DNA of 64,000 nucleotides from an uncultured Eubacteriales bacterium (GCA_900547295.1 URGK01000001.1:34694-98693); one strand, 5' to 3'. Positions 52,508-62,241 are shown, numbered from the stretch's first letter. Translations and numbers: made by a program. Notes: a model not told the origin generated them from the letters alone.

Positions 52508-53214
52508 TACTCCGCCTCCAGTTCCAGGAATACGGCTTCAAGACTGTCATCGCCTTTTACCTCTTCCATGCTTCCCGAGCGTATGAGTCTGCCACCCTTT
52601 ATAACTGCAACCTTGTCGCACAGTTTCTCTGCCACCTCAAGCACATGGGTTGAAAAGAATATGGCGCTGCCCTCGCTGCATGCCTCTTTCATCATTTCTT
52701 TGAGCAGATGCGCTGCCTTGGGGTCAAGTCCCACAAAAGGTTCATCCATAATAATAAGTTTCGGATTATGTATCCACGCCGAGATAACCGCAAGCTTCTG
52801 CTTCATTCCGTGGGAATATGAGGCTACAGCTGCTGTCAGGTCATCTGTAAGCTCAAAAAGCTGCGCGTATTTTTCTATTCGCTCCTTGCGCTCCGTCTCA
52901 TCTATTCCGAAAATATCCGCGATAAAGTTCAGATACTGTATTCCTGTCATAAATTCATAAATATCAGGATTATCCGGAATATATGCAATCTGCCTCTTAC
53001 ATTCAAGCGGCTCTGTTTTTACGGACCTGCCGCCGATTGTGATTTCTCCCTCATCAAACTGCAGTATGCCTGCAACCGATTTAAGAGTTGTTGTCTTGCC
53101 GGCGCCGTTGTGCCCTATAAATCCGCATATTTCTCCCGGCGCTATGTGCAGCGTCAGATTATCAACGGCTTTTTTGTCTCCATATGTTTTAGTAAGGTTT
53201 TTAATATCAAGCAT
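52507..53214 (-). CDS. ABC exporter ATPase
   Basis: 235 residues with Walker A GHNGAGKTTTLK, signature YSHGMKQKLAV, Walker B KLIIMDEPFVGLDP and an H-loop STHVLEVAEKLC. Couples by overlap to the 531-aa permease. The tetR gene is 101 bp upstream, on the same strand. Confidence 0.88.
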   Translation of the reverse strand: MLDIKNLTKTYGDKKAVDNLTLHIAPGEICGFIGHNGAGKTTTLKSVAGILQFDEGEITIGGRSVKTEPLECKRQIAYIPDNPDIYEFMTGIQYLNFIADIFGIDETERKERIEKYAQLFELTDDLTAAVASYSHGMKQKLAVISAWIHNPKLIIMDEPFVGLDPKAAHLLKEMMKEACSEGSAIFFSTHVLEVAEKLCDKVAVIKGGRLIRSGSMEEVKGDDSLEAVFLELEAE

Positions 53215-53315
53215 AAAATTCTCCTTCTGCCTAAGGCTTTTCTTTTACCGGTAAGTTTACCGTATTACGCTGCGTTACAAGCAAGTGTTAATTTAATGTT
53301 TTGCGATAAATACTT

Positions 53316-53939
53316 TTATTCTGCTGTCAGCCTTTTGAAAATCTCATCTCTGTCAAAGCTGTCTGATGCAAAGCCTTCAATTTCTTTGATAGACCTGCAT
53401 ATGCTGATGCTGAAGCCTGTGAGAATGTTTCCGATTTCTCTGTCTGAATACGGACAGCAACCTGTTACAATCAGCGTGGCAATACTGTGGACCACCAACC
53501 ACAGGTCTCGAAAATATCTGTCAGCCTCCGCCTCGGTCATATTATATATTTTTACAAGCGAGCCTCTTGCTGTTTCCTGGGAGTGCACCATAGACTGAAA
53601 TGCTCCGCTGCTTCCGTCTGCTGTCTGCATTAAAAACAGCAGTCTGTAAAGCTCCGGTTCCTCCTTTGCAAAACGAATGTACTGCATGCCCAGACCGAAA
53701 AACGGGATTTTTTCTTTAAGTCCCTCGCCTATATACCCGTTATATATTTCTTCAGCAGCCTGACGCACTTCGTTCTTTACCGTATCCATAGTGCCAAAGC
53801 AGGTAAAGACAGGCCTTGTGGAGATGCCCAGTTCATCTGCGATAGCCTTAGCCGTGAGTGAACCGGCACCGTTTCTGCGAACAATTTTTAATGCTGCTGC
53901 AATCATTTCTTCTCTTGTAAATTTATTTTTAGGAGCCAT
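53316..53939 (-). CDS. TetR-family repressor
   Basis: 207 residues from ATG 53939 with GAAAGGAAG upstream. The HTH is FTREEMIAAALKIVRRNG through SLTAKAIADELGISTRPVF. The C-terminal ligand domain is variable. It probably binds the inverted repeat directly upstream, represses itself and the ABC exporter genes behind it, and may also bind the related site at 45.92 kb. Confidence 0.85.
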   Translation of the reverse strand: MAPKNKFTREEMIAAALKIVRRNGAGSLTAKAIADELGISTRPVFTCFGTMDTVKNEVRQAAEEIYNGYIGEGLKEKIPFFGLGMQYIRFAKEEPELYRLLFLMQTADGSSGAFQSMVHSQETARGSLVKIYNMTEAEADRYFRDLWLVVHSIATLIVTGCCPYSDREIGNILTGFSISICRSIKEIEGFASDSFDRDEIFKRLTAE

Positions 53940-53968
53940 TTTATCTTCCTTTCTGTTAAACATTTTAC

Positions 53969-54026
53969 AATGTACATCCCGCAATGCACATTAACTCATT
54001 ATATGTTTACTTACTGCTTTTGTCAA
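53969..54026 (-). promoter_or_regulatory. tetR promoter with inverted-repeat operator
   Basis: TTGACA (54021-54026 complement) and TATAAT (53998-54003 complement) are 17 bp apart. Immediately downstream, positions 53969-53992 read AATGTGCAT-TGCGGG-ATGTACATT on the minus strand, an inverted repeat with one mismatch over nine bases, placed to block transcription start. Confidence 0.75.
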
Positions 54027-54036
54027 CAATGCAGGC

Positions 54037-54080
54037 AAAAAATAAAACGGGAGCGCCGCCTCGCAAGAAACGACACTCCC
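54037..54080 (-). terminator. terminator of the M28 peptidase gene
   Basis: GGGAG/CTCCC closes a long GC-rich hairpin and TTTTATTTTTT follows on the minus strand. Confidence 0.75.
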
Positions 54081-54106
54081 AATAAAGAGGGTATACTATT
54101 TACCTT

Positions 54107-56893
54107 TTACAGCATTGTCTTTAATACTTTCATTGCGCCTGTCTCACTCTTTACATAAGCCTGAAGCTTAGTCTTAAGTGTATCCATATAGCCCCTGTAT
54201 TCATCTGCGAATACCTTGTACTCTGCTGCATCTTTTACGCCTTCATTCCATTTTGCGTACATATTCTTTGTTGTCTTCCATGAGTCCTTGATTGCAAGAG
54301 TCATTTTGTTTGAACCCCAGTTGCTTTCAACCTTTGTATTCATCAGAAGATCATTTGACATTGTGCATACTTCATCACTGTACAGATATGCGTAATTTTC
54401 ATAATATCCGTTAATGTCTGCCGCAATCCAGATATCATCTTCTGTAATATTACCATCACTTAGCGCAGCAACCACCTTATCATACAGGTCAAGGTTATTC
54501 TGCAGGCACTTGTGATGAACTTCTATATCGCCATAATCTGCAAGGCCCATAAATTCATCCTGTACATATTTAAATGCTTTAAGTGCTTCTGTATTGTGCT
54601 TAATACCTGCCGCTCTTGCTGCTTCCATAGCCTTTGCATCGCCTGCCTTGTATGCAGCCTCATAGTCGGCGTTTATTTTCTTTGCTTCCTCAAGGTTTGC
54701 CTTAGCCGCAGTTCTGAGCTCTGCAAGCTGCGCCTTGTATTCTGCAACGGATGTTGCTGTTGCATATTTTTCGGTACCTTCTATTGCCTGTTCAAAATCA
54801 TCACATCTGCTGTTAAAATCAATCTCCAGTGCAGGTGTTCCGTCAATATACATCGCAAGTGCCGAGTAAAGTGCCATCTGATATTCAATGAGTGCTTTGC
54901 TGTGAACACCGTCACCCTTGGTATCAGTTACATTATTATCATCTCTAGGAGTATGGTATCTGTTCTTTGACCACTGTGATTTATCTTCCTGCCTTGGCAT
55001 AAACGCAGGAACTCCGTTGAACTGATATGAAATACAGTCAGTTCTAGGCAGTTCATCGTCGTCATTCTTCACAACAACTCCATTTTTGTAGAAGCTCTTC
55101 ACATTTGCAAGAAGTCCTGATGCAAGCAGGTCTTTTCCTATTCCTCCAACTTCATAAGTTGTACGCATAACTCCGTTGTCATTATAACTGTCTACTCCCG
55201 GCATTTCAAAGTTAATAAGCGCAAGCGTCTTGCCCTGCCATTCAGGATGTACCTTTGTTATCATTTCCCATGAGCCTATTGCCCAGTCAGTTGAGGTATC
55301 GAAACGTCCCCATTCCTCTGCGCCATGTGCAACAAATACAATATCGTTGGCAGGTTTGAAACCTGAGTCAATCATAGTCTTTGCAATACCTGCAACAAGA
55401 CCTATTGCCATGCAGTCATCTTCAAAACCGTAGAAATACTTATCATAGTGAGCTGCAACAAGTATCTGCTGTCCTGTGTTTGCTGTTCCCTTGATTTTGC
55501 CTACTACATTGTATGATGTGCCGTTCTGGCTTCCTACTTCATTATCAACATAAAGCTCAGCCTTTACAGCAGTTCCGTTTTCGATTACGTTTTTGATCCT
55601 TACTGCATCGTTCTTGGTTATTGATGTGCAAGGCATCTTCATATCAGGCGCACATATGTCCTGCATATTAAGTGTGTCATCATCATAGCTTGCATATCCT
55701 CCCACAGGATATGTCACAATTGCCGCAGCCTTCTGAACTGCCGCTTCCATATACGGACCGTCAATCCATATATCATTCCACTGATCCACACCTACGAGAA
55801 CTATTTTGCCGCTCATGTCCTTGCAGTCATTCTTTTTATAGTAAGCCTGATACTCAGCCTCTGTACCTCTACCCATATCTGCGATTTCAAGACTGCTGTA
55901 ATCACCGCCCAGCTGTTTTGTTCCCTGTGCGGCATATGACACCATATCATCAATCTTGAGGGTCTTTGCTTCACCGCTCTTGTTTTTATAGTTCAATGTC
56001 ATATATGCTTCATTGAACTGCCATTTATCAACAGTAACAGCTTCCTTTGTCACATCTGCAAGACCGATTTTTTTAAATTCATTTGCAAGATAATCTGCAG
56101 TTTTGTGTTCTGCATCTGAGCCTGCTGTTCTGAAACCGGTTTTGTCATCTGCAAGATCCATATTATATGCAAGTTCATATCCCAGCTTCTCGGCATATTC
56201 TGTCGCATCTTTTGTAAATGCAGTCATCTTGCTGATGTCCTCTGCCATTGAAAGGTCTGTAAGAACATTAACGTCAGCCTTTGCAGTTATACCGTTGTGA
56301 GCTCTTGCAGTTATAGTGCAGTTTCCGGTTGCAACGGCTGTAACCTTACCTTCTGAGTCTACTGTTGCAACTTTTTTGTCACTGCTTGACCATACGATCT
56401 TGTTTGTAACAAGCTTCCCGTTTGGTTTCAGTGAAACATTAAGTTCTGCTGTCTCCCCTGTTTTCATCTGAAGAGCTGTCTTATCCAGAACCACCTTTGT
56501 TACATTTGTTGCTTTTTTAGAAGAAGTTGCCTTTGGCACAGCTTTAACCTTATATGAGTATTTGCTGTATACCTTCTTACCGTTTACAGTTTTGTATGCC
56601 TTAATCTTATACGAATAGGCTTTGTTCTTCTTGAGCTTTGTGTTTGTAAATGACTTCGATGCAGTAGTCTTTATCTTTTTGTAGCTCTTGCCGTCATACT
56701 TATATACGGCATACCCCTTCGCATCGGAGCTTCCTGCCCACGAAAGCTTAATGCTCGTTTCTGTTTTTGCCACAGCTTTTACTGCAGTCGGAGCAGCCGG
56801 AGCGCTTCCGGTTGCTGCAAAAGTACCTACAGGCATCATTGTCATTGACAGAATGACTGCCAGCGACAGCACATAAGCCAGAGTTTTTCTCAT
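54107..56893 (-). CDS. secreted M28-family zinc peptidase with FN3, Big2 and PA domains
   Basis: 928 residues. Signal peptide about 1-26; FN3 at about 33-122 (VYKYDGKSYKKIKTT); bacterial Ig-like group 2 at about 132-212 (IVWSSSDKKVATVDSEGK); then a peptidase region. Metal and catalytic residues of M28 enzymes appear in VAAHYDKYFYGFEDDCMA, VAHGAEEWG and YHTPRDD. A protease-associated insert (about 300-430) splits the core. The last 200 residues are helical and unassigned. No wall anchor is seen. It would cleave extracellular peptides, perhaps as an aminopeptidase. AAAGGAGG precedes the start. Confidence 0.85.
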   Translation of the reverse strand: MRKTLAYVLSLAVILSMTMMPVGTFAATGSAPAAPTAVKAVAKTETSIKLSWAGSSDAKGYAVYKYDGKSYKKIKTTASKSFTNTKLKKNKAYSYKIKAYKTVNGKKVYSKYSYKVKAVPKATSSKKATNVTKVVLDKTALQMKTGETAELNVSLKPNGKLVTNKIVWSSSDKKVATVDSEGKVTAVATGNCTITARAHNGITAKADVNVLTDLSMAEDISKMTAFTKDATEYAEKLGYELAYNMDLADDKTGFRTAGSDAEHKTADYLANEFKKIGLADVTKEAVTVDKWQFNEAYMTLNYKNKSGEAKTLKIDDMVSYAAQGTKQLGGDYSSLEIADMGRGTEAEYQAYYKKNDCKDMSGKIVLVGVDQWNDIWIDGPYMEAAVQKAAAIVTYPVGGYASYDDDTLNMQDICAPDMKMPCTSITKNDAVRIKNVIENGTAVKAELYVDNEVGSQNGTSYNVVGKIKGTANTGQQILVAAHYDKYFYGFEDDCMAIGLVAGIAKTMIDSGFKPANDIVFVAHGAEEWGRFDTSTDWAIGSWEMITKVHPEWQGKTLALINFEMPGVDSYNDNGVMRTTYEVGGIGKDLLASGLLANVKSFYKNGVVVKNDDDELPRTDCISYQFNGVPAFMPRQEDKSQWSKNRYHTPRDDNNVTDTKGDGVHSKALIEYQMALYSALAMYIDGTPALEIDFNSRCDDFEQAIEGTEKYATATSVAEYKAQLAELRTAAKANLEEAKKINADYEAAYKAGDAKAMEAARAAGIKHNTEALKAFKYVQDEFMGLADYGDIEVHHKCLQNNLDLYDKVVAALSDGNITEDDIWIAADINGYYENYAYLYSDEVCTMSNDLLMNTKVESNWGSNKMTLAIKDSWKTTKNMYAKWNEGVKDAAEYKVFADEYRGYMDTLKTKLQAYVKSETGAMKVLKTML

Positions 56894-57140
56894 TTTCTCT
56901 TCCTCCTTTAAATAAATATATAAATTAAAAAGACCAACGCAAACAACTGCATTGATCCATAAAAAGCAATACTCTGATAAGTGACTTTCTAGTTACTCAA
57001 CTCTCTTTTTAAAAAACTTAAGATCCTGTCACCCATATAAATGGTTTACAAACATCTCATCTGGTTATATACTGTAGCATATATAATTTTCAAAGTCAAC
57101 AGAAAATACAGAAATTTCACTTTTAAGGCGGATTATAATT

Positions 57141-58862
57141 ATGAAAAAAATATTCAAACGCGTACTCATACTAATAATTGCCGGAGCTCTTATCGTAGCG
57201 CTTCCTATAGAGATTATCGGTCTTGTCCGCAATCAGCAAACACTTAAAACCGAGGTAGAGGACAAGGTTGAATATGCAGTCAGAAGCGCATGTGTGGAGT
57301 TTAACATAGTTTTTAACAGTATGGAAAGTCTGGTCAATATGATGCAGGCTATGGTTAAGGTGACTTTTTCTGAATATGATTACATAAATGATTATGATGT
57401 ATTTACAAAGCTCAAACAGCAGACAGGCAGCATACTTAAATACTCTCTCCGGCGCACAGATCACCTCTCAGGACTGTATGTAACCTTCAACCCCGATCTC
57501 CACACAGGGATGGAGGAGGTCTGGTATGCCTACAAGAACGGAGAAGTTACCGCAATAGACGCAAGGCTTTATGCTCCCAGCTGGCTTGTGGAAGGCAACC
57601 CTCGCGTGAATTACTATTACAACGCCATTAAAAACGGCAGCTACTGGGGCGGGCTTAACTACGAGTCATCTCTTGACGAATATATGACAACCCATACAAA
57701 ATCGGTTTATGATGCAGACGGCAATCTCATAGGTATTGTCGGCTCCGATATGCTGATGACAGAAGTTGTAAAGATGCTCAAATCCGTAAAGATATATGAG
57801 GACAGCGAAATAGCACTGTTTGATTCGGATATGAAATTTTATGCCAGCAGTGATAATAACGCGTCACTGTCGTTTTCTTCTGTCAAAAGCAGGATAGCTG
57901 CCTCAACGGCAGACAGCGGATATATCTGGTACAAGGCCTCCGACAAAAGCAGATACATAGCAGCCTATACGAAGCTTAATAACGGCTGGATACTTGTTTC
58001 AGCCCAGCCCGAAACAACAGTAATGACCTCTGCAGCAGATACCAGAAAAACGCTGCTGACCACAATGCTGTTAACCATTGTAATTATAATTACTCTGGCA
58101 GCAATACTGATAAGGAGATACTACGGTCCTGTTGTTGAATCTGCTGAGCAGAACGAAATAATAATCATTAACCAGTCAAGGCAGGCCAAACTCGGTGAAA
58201 TGATAGGCAATATCGCACACCAGTGCAAACAGCCTCTGAACAGTATCAATATAGATATTGCAAATATGAAAGATGATTATTACGCCTCAGAGCTTTCACC
58301 CGAGAACTTTGACAGGTATACCGAAAAAATGAAGGACAATATCACTATAATGTCAGATACAATCACTGATTTTGCAGATTTTTTAAAACCGGATCGAAAA
58401 AAAGAAACATTCCTTATTAACGATGTCATAGAAAAGGTTCTGTCGATGATGGCAGAAAGCCTTAAAATAAACAAAATCAAAGTAGAGTTTAATGCTGACA
58501 GAAAAATTTCTGTCACAAACTACCGTAATGAACTGACACAATGCATATTCAATATTCTCGAAAACGCCAGAGATGCTGCTTCTGCCTCACCCCCTGATGC
58601 GCGGCAGATCTCAATAGAGCTGAGCGAGGATTTTGCCGAAAAGATGATACATATAAATATCTTTAACACCGGCAGCGTCATATCTGAAGAAGCCGGCAGG
58701 CATATATTTACCCCTTATTTTTCCACAAAAGAGGCAAAAGGCGGTACAGGTCTAGGGCTTTACCTGACAAAACAGATCATTGAAAATCATTTCAACGGCA
58801 GAGTATACTACACAAACAATGATGAAGGAGTTACCTTCACTATAGAATTCAAGGAGATTTAA
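57141..58862 (+). CDS. sensor histidine kinase with extracellular Cache domain (system 1)
   Basis: 573 residues. First membrane helix about 10-30, an extracellular dCache-like domain (YVTFNPDLHTGMEEVWYAY, DADGNLIGIVGSDML), second helix about 300-325, then the kinase: SRQAKLGEMIGNIAHQCKQP with the phospho-accepting histidine, N box NILENARDAAS and G boxes GGTGLGLYLTKQIIE. The extracellular domain should bind a small molecule. It is followed after one base by its response regulator. A close paralogue is at 62.2 kb. Confidence 0.88.
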   Translation: MKKIFKRVLILIIAGALIVALPIEIIGLVRNQQTLKTEVEDKVEYAVRSACVEFNIVFNSMESLVNMMQAMVKVTFSEYDYINDYDVFTKLKQQTGSILKYSLRRTDHLSGLYVTFNPDLHTGMEEVWYAYKNGEVTAIDARLYAPSWLVEGNPRVNYYYNAIKNGSYWGGLNYESSLDEYMTTHTKSVYDADGNLIGIVGSDMLMTEVVKMLKSVKIYEDSEIALFDSDMKFYASSDNNASLSFSSVKSRIAASTADSGYIWYKASDKSRYIAAYTKLNNGWILVSAQPETTVMTSAADTRKTLLTTMLLTIVIIITLAAILIRRYYGPVVESAEQNEIIIINQSRQAKLGEMIGNIAHQCKQPLNSINIDIANMKDDYYASELSPENFDRYTEKMKDNITIMSDTITDFADFLKPDRKKETFLINDVIEKVLSMMAESLKINKIKVEFNADRKISVTNYRNELTQCIFNILENARDAASASPPDARQISIELSEDFAEKMIHINIFNTGSVISEEAGRHIFTPYFSTKEAKGGTGLGLYLTKQIIENHFNGRVYYTNNDEGVTFTIEFKEI

Positions 58863-58863
58863 A

Positions 58864-59622
58864 ATGGATGTGCTGAAAAATCTAAAAGTACTTTATGTTG
58901 AAGATGACGATAATACAAGGGCCGGTCTTGAACGCTTTCTGAAAAGACGGTTCGGCAAGGTCTATACAGCAGAAAACGGTGAAAAGGGTATCGAAAGTTT
59001 TAATGAACATCACCCTGATATCGCTATTATAGACATTCTGCTTCCGGGCATAAGCGGCCTGGAAATGATTAAAAAAATAAGAGAAATAGACTCGAAATGC
59101 AGGTTTTTTATCACATCGACAGTAAGCGATGTATCTACTATTCTTAAAGCTGTAGACCTTGACATTTCAAATTATATTATCAAACCCATAAACACTGATG
59201 AACTTGAAGACAAACTCAAAAGAGCCGGCAGTTCAATAATGAAAGAACGCCATCGGGACACTTCAGTCAAAGACTTTGCTTCTGAAAACAAAAAAGAAAT
59301 CGAAGAAAACATACGAAAGGGTGTACTGAGGATTCTCAAAGAAAAATCCGGCAGAGGTCCCAGAGATGCTGTTGTATTCATCTCAGGAAATACCATAGAG
59401 ATAACAGCCTACGGGGTCCTCGGTCCCTTTGAAAAAACACTGATGACAAATTACAAAAATGCAGGGCATATCGAGGAAAGCAGACGCCTGTTTTATATGT
59501 GCATTGAAGATGACCTGACGGCTATGATAAACGAAATTTCAGGAGTGCAGGTGTCTCTCAAATCCATAAAGGTGGATGCTCTTAAAGACCGTGAATTTGC
59601 AGTACTTTTAATATCACCATAG
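58864..59622 (+). CDS. response regulator with DUF2294/MpsC-like output domain (system 1)
   Basis: 252 residues. Receiver domain about 1-120 with VEDDD, phospho-acceptor IIDILLPG, TST and YIIKPI. The C-terminal 110 residues lack any HTH. They read ILKEKSGRGPRDAVVFIS, NTIEITAYGVLGPFEKTL and RRLFYMCIEDDLTAMI, matching the DUF2294 family, which includes MpsC of the MpsABC bicarbonate transport system. A receiver fused to this domain is unusual and points to a protein-level output, such as control of a transporter. The NCS2 permease gene is next, 125 bp on, behind a terminator and its own promoter. Confidence 0.8.
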   Translation: MDVLKNLKVLYVEDDDNTRAGLERFLKRRFGKVYTAENGEKGIESFNEHHPDIAIIDILLPGISGLEMIKKIREIDSKCRFFITSTVSDVSTILKAVDLDISNYIIKPINTDELEDKLKRAGSSIMKERHRDTSVKDFASENKKEIEENIRKGVLRILKEKSGRGPRDAVVFISGNTIEITAYGVLGPFEKTLMTNYKNAGHIEESRRLFYMCIEDDLTAMINEISGVQVSLKSIKVDALKDREFAVLLISP

Positions 59623-59630
59623 AGTCTGAA

Positions 59631-59665
59631 AAGGAACTTTTCCGTACAGGAAGGTTCCTTTTTTA
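59631..59665 (+). terminator. intrinsic terminator after response regulator 1
   Basis: AAGGAAC and GTTCCTT flank an inner TCC/GGA pair and are followed by several T residues. Confidence 0.85.
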
Positions 59666-59676
59666 CAGGTCCATAT

Positions 59677-59705
59677 TTGACATAACTATATCGGTATAAT
59701 ATAAT
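59677..59705 (+). promoter_or_regulatory. promoter of the NCS2 permease gene
   Basis: TTGACA and TATAAT with a 17-bp spacer, 43 bases before the start codon. No purine riboswitch sequence is seen in the short leader. Confidence 0.75.
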
Positions 59706-59747
59706 TATTTTTTGTTGGTTAATTTTTAATATAAAGTGAGGACTTTT

Positions 59748-61175
59748 ATGGAAAAGATTTTTAGACTTAAAGAAAACGGTACTGATGTGCGTACCGAGAT
59801 TTTTGCCGGCCTTACCACGTTTATGACCATGGCATATATTATAGCACTGAATCCGAATATCCTGACAGCCTTTGGCTCTGAGGGCGGATCTGAATTATGG
59901 AACGGTGTGTTTCTTGCAACCTGTATTGCCTCGGCAATAGGCACTTTCGTTATGGCTTTTGCTGCAAACAAGCCTTTTGTTATGGCTCCCGGAATGGGGC
60001 TTAACAGCTTCTTTGCCGTTGTAGTTGCCAACATTGTAAGCCTTACGGGTATGTCATATCTTGAGTCATTTCAGGCAGGCTTATGTATAATTCTTGTTGA
60101 GGGTATTGTATTTCTTGTGCTCTCTGTACTTAACATTCGTGAAAAAATCGTTGATGCCATACCGCTTGGAATCAGACTCGGAATTGCACCTGCAATCGGA
60201 CTGATGCTTCTTAATATAGGGTTTGGCTCAAACGCAGGCGTTTCCAATAAGGACGGCGGGATGTTCTATGTTATGAGAGATTTCTTCGGCTCACTGACAC
60301 CTGCCCTTGCACAGAAAAATATTGCGGACGGTTATCCTCAGATGGTGCTTGCCGTTATAACGATGTTTGTGGGACTGTTTGTCATAGTTGTATTAAGCCA
60401 CAAAGGCATCAGGGCTTCAGTGCTTCTGGGCATGCTGGTATCTTCCGTAGTCTACTGGGCGGGAGAAGCGATATTCCTTGGGACAAATCCGTTTGCAGCG
60501 CTTAAAGATGCATCATTTGTTCCTGCTTTTGACGATATGGCGCAGACAACACTGTTTAAATTCAGCTTCTCAAATATAATGGAGATCGGCTGGTTTACTG
60601 TTATAACCCTTATAATAACTTTCTGTATTATAGATATGTTTGATACTATAGGAACTCTTGTCGGTACGGCTTCAAGAGCAGGAATGCTTGACAGTGAAGG
60701 CAATATGCCTAAGATGAAACAGGCTCTTACTGCCGATGCCATAGGAACTATAACAGGTTCTCTTTCGGGGACATCAACAGTCACTACATTCGTTGAATCA
60801 GCTTCAGGTGTTGAAGCAGGCGGAAGAACAGGCCTTACTGCTCTGACTTCAGGAATACTGTTTCTTGCCTGCATGTTCATAGCGCCGATTGCAGCAATAA
60901 TCCCTGCGGCAGCAACTTCTTCAGCGCTTATATATGTAGGAGTTATAATGCTGGGCGGTCTTAAAAAGATAGACTTTGATGATATGACGCAGCTTGTTCC
61001 GGTTGCGCTTATGCTTATTGCAATGCCGGTTTCCGGTTCAATCGGACACGCTATAGGAATAGGACTTATATCTTACAGTGTGATTATGCTTTTCACAGGC
61101 AGAGGCAGAGAGGTTTCAATACTTACTTATGTTATCTCTGCAATATTCCTTGTGAAGTTCTTCCTTATAGTTTAA
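59748..61175 (+). CDS. NCS2-family purine permease (AzgA-like)
   Basis: 475 residues from ATG 59748 (AAAGTGAGG upstream; a GTG four codons earlier is possible). Many membrane helices with TEIFAGLTTFMTMAYIIALNP near the start, GMGLNSFFAVVV, IDMFDTIGTLVGTASRAGM and GTSTVTTFVESASGVEAGG, which are typical of the AzgA/PbuG hypoxanthine-guanine group. It imports nucleobases with protons. The secreted 5'-nucleotidase and the Mo hydroxylase hint at purine salvage or breakdown in this organism. Confidence 0.9.
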   Translation: MEKIFRLKENGTDVRTEIFAGLTTFMTMAYIIALNPNILTAFGSEGGSELWNGVFLATCIASAIGTFVMAFAANKPFVMAPGMGLNSFFAVVVANIVSLTGMSYLESFQAGLCIILVEGIVFLVLSVLNIREKIVDAIPLGIRLGIAPAIGLMLLNIGFGSNAGVSNKDGGMFYVMRDFFGSLTPALAQKNIADGYPQMVLAVITMFVGLFVIVVLSHKGIRASVLLGMLVSSVVYWAGEAIFLGTNPFAALKDASFVPAFDDMAQTTLFKFSFSNIMEIGWFTVITLIITFCIIDMFDTIGTLVGTASRAGMLDSEGNMPKMKQALTADAIGTITGSLSGTSTVTTFVESASGVEAGGRTGLTALTSGILFLACMFIAPIAAIIPAAATSSALIYVGVIMLGGLKKIDFDDMTQLVPVALMLIAMPVSGSIGHAIGIGLISYSVIMLFTGRGREVSILTYVISAIFLVKFFLIV

Positions 61176-61226
61176 ATATTTATTCAAACTTATTATCAAC
61201 ATATGTTGAAAACAAGTTCTGCATAC

Positions 61227-61264
61227 AAAAAACACAGGAGCCTTTTCGTTCTTCTGTGTTTTTG
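61227..61264 (+). terminator. intrinsic terminator of the permease gene
   Basis: AAAAACACAG and CTGTGTTTTT pair around a loop of about 17 bases, with T-runs usable on both strands. Confidence 0.75.
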
Positions 61265-61286
61265 TATATCGTATGCCAATGCAGCA

Positions 61287-61457
61287 CTACTTTTTGTGTT
61301 CATTTGATATAAGCTCTCTCATAAGCTTCACACCTCTTGCTGTCAGATTATCTTCACTCACGCCTCTTGTCTCCAGAATTCTTTCGATTGCCTGCGCAGG
61401 GTCAAGAGAATGGCAAGAATAATAAAGGCCACACAATTCTTTGGGCTTGATAATCAC
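61287..61457 (-). CDS. short ORF of unknown function
   Basis: A 56-codon frame from GTG 61457, with AGGTGAG nine bases upstream, to a stop at 61287. It starts 11 bp after the stop of response regulator 2. The sequence looks protein-like: IIKPKELCGLYYSCHSLDP, AIERILETRGVSEDNL, ARGVKLMRELI. I do not recognise it. It could be a small partner of the two-component system or the remains of a longer gene. Confidence 0.4.
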   Translation of the reverse strand: MIIKPKELCGLYYSCHSLDPAQAIERILETRGVSEDNLTARGVKLMRELISNEHKK

Positions 61458-61467
61458 TCTTGATTTC

Positions 61468-62241
61468 TCACCTAATTGAATTTATTTGTTCTATAGTTGT
61501 AAATTTTAATTTATCAGTTTTCTTTCTTACATCTATTATTAGATTTTCATTTTTTACTTTTATTTCTGTCGCAGTCATTATTATTCCTTCAAAATCCTCC
61601 ATAATTGATTTATAAAAAAGCCCCCTAAGATGTTCAATAGAGCTAAAATTATGAATGTCTTCAAGTAACGTTTTTTCAATAACTGTATATGAATCATACA
61701 ATATTATTTCGATTGTGTCTCCAATCCATGAAACAGTAACATCTCTTGCTCCACGTCCCGCTTTTTTCTTTATAAGATTTAGAATCTGCTTTTTTATTAT
61801 TGCCTCTCGAATTCTTTTTTCTTCAGGTTCACCAATTATATTTCCTTTATTTTTTTTGCTCGAATGCAAATAATAAAGCTCTGCTGAAGCATTAAGCTTT
61901 TCTGTAAGTTCCACAGGATTTATTGGTTTTATTATATACCCGTCTATACCCATGTCTACAGTTTTTAATATAACCTCTGTATCTTCCACTGAACTTGTGA
62001 TAATAATTCTGCTTATGGCATCCCTCTTTCTTATTTCTTTTATTACTTCTAGCCCATTCATGTCCGGAAGGAGTAAATCTACTATAATAATTTCCGGATT
62101 ATGAATATTATATTGTTCTAAAGCATCTGTTCCCATCCCCGCAATTATAAGCTTCCCTGTTCTCTTTTTTAGGTAATAAGAAAGCGCATCTCTTGTGTTT
62201 TTATCATCTTCTATATAAAGCACTTTTAAAGTATTAAGCAT
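61468..62241 (-). CDS. response regulator with DUF2294/MpsC-like output domain (system 2)
   Basis: 257 residues. Receiver domain marks IEDDKNTRD, IIVDLLLPDMNG, ITSSV and GYIIKPI. The C-terminal domain NLIKKKAGRGARDVTVSWIG, YTVIEKTL and RGLFYKSIMEDFEGII is homologous to that of system 1, with the same GRG(P/A)RD turn. It overlaps the kinase gene by 8 bp. Base composition is more AT-rich than system 1, so one copy may have been acquired or has drifted. Confidence 0.8.
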   Translation of the reverse strand: MLNTLKVLYIEDDKNTRDALSYYLKKRTGKLIIAGMGTDALEQYNIHNPEIIIVDLLLPDMNGLEVIKEIRKRDAISRIIITSSVEDTEVILKTVDMGIDGYIIKPINPVELTEKLNASAELYYLHSSKKNKGNIIGEPEEKRIREAIIKKQILNLIKKKAGRGARDVTVSWIGDTIEIILYDSYTVIEKTLLEDIHNFSSIEHLRGLFYKSIMEDFEGIIMTATEIKVKNENLIIDVRKKTDKLKFTTIEQINSIR

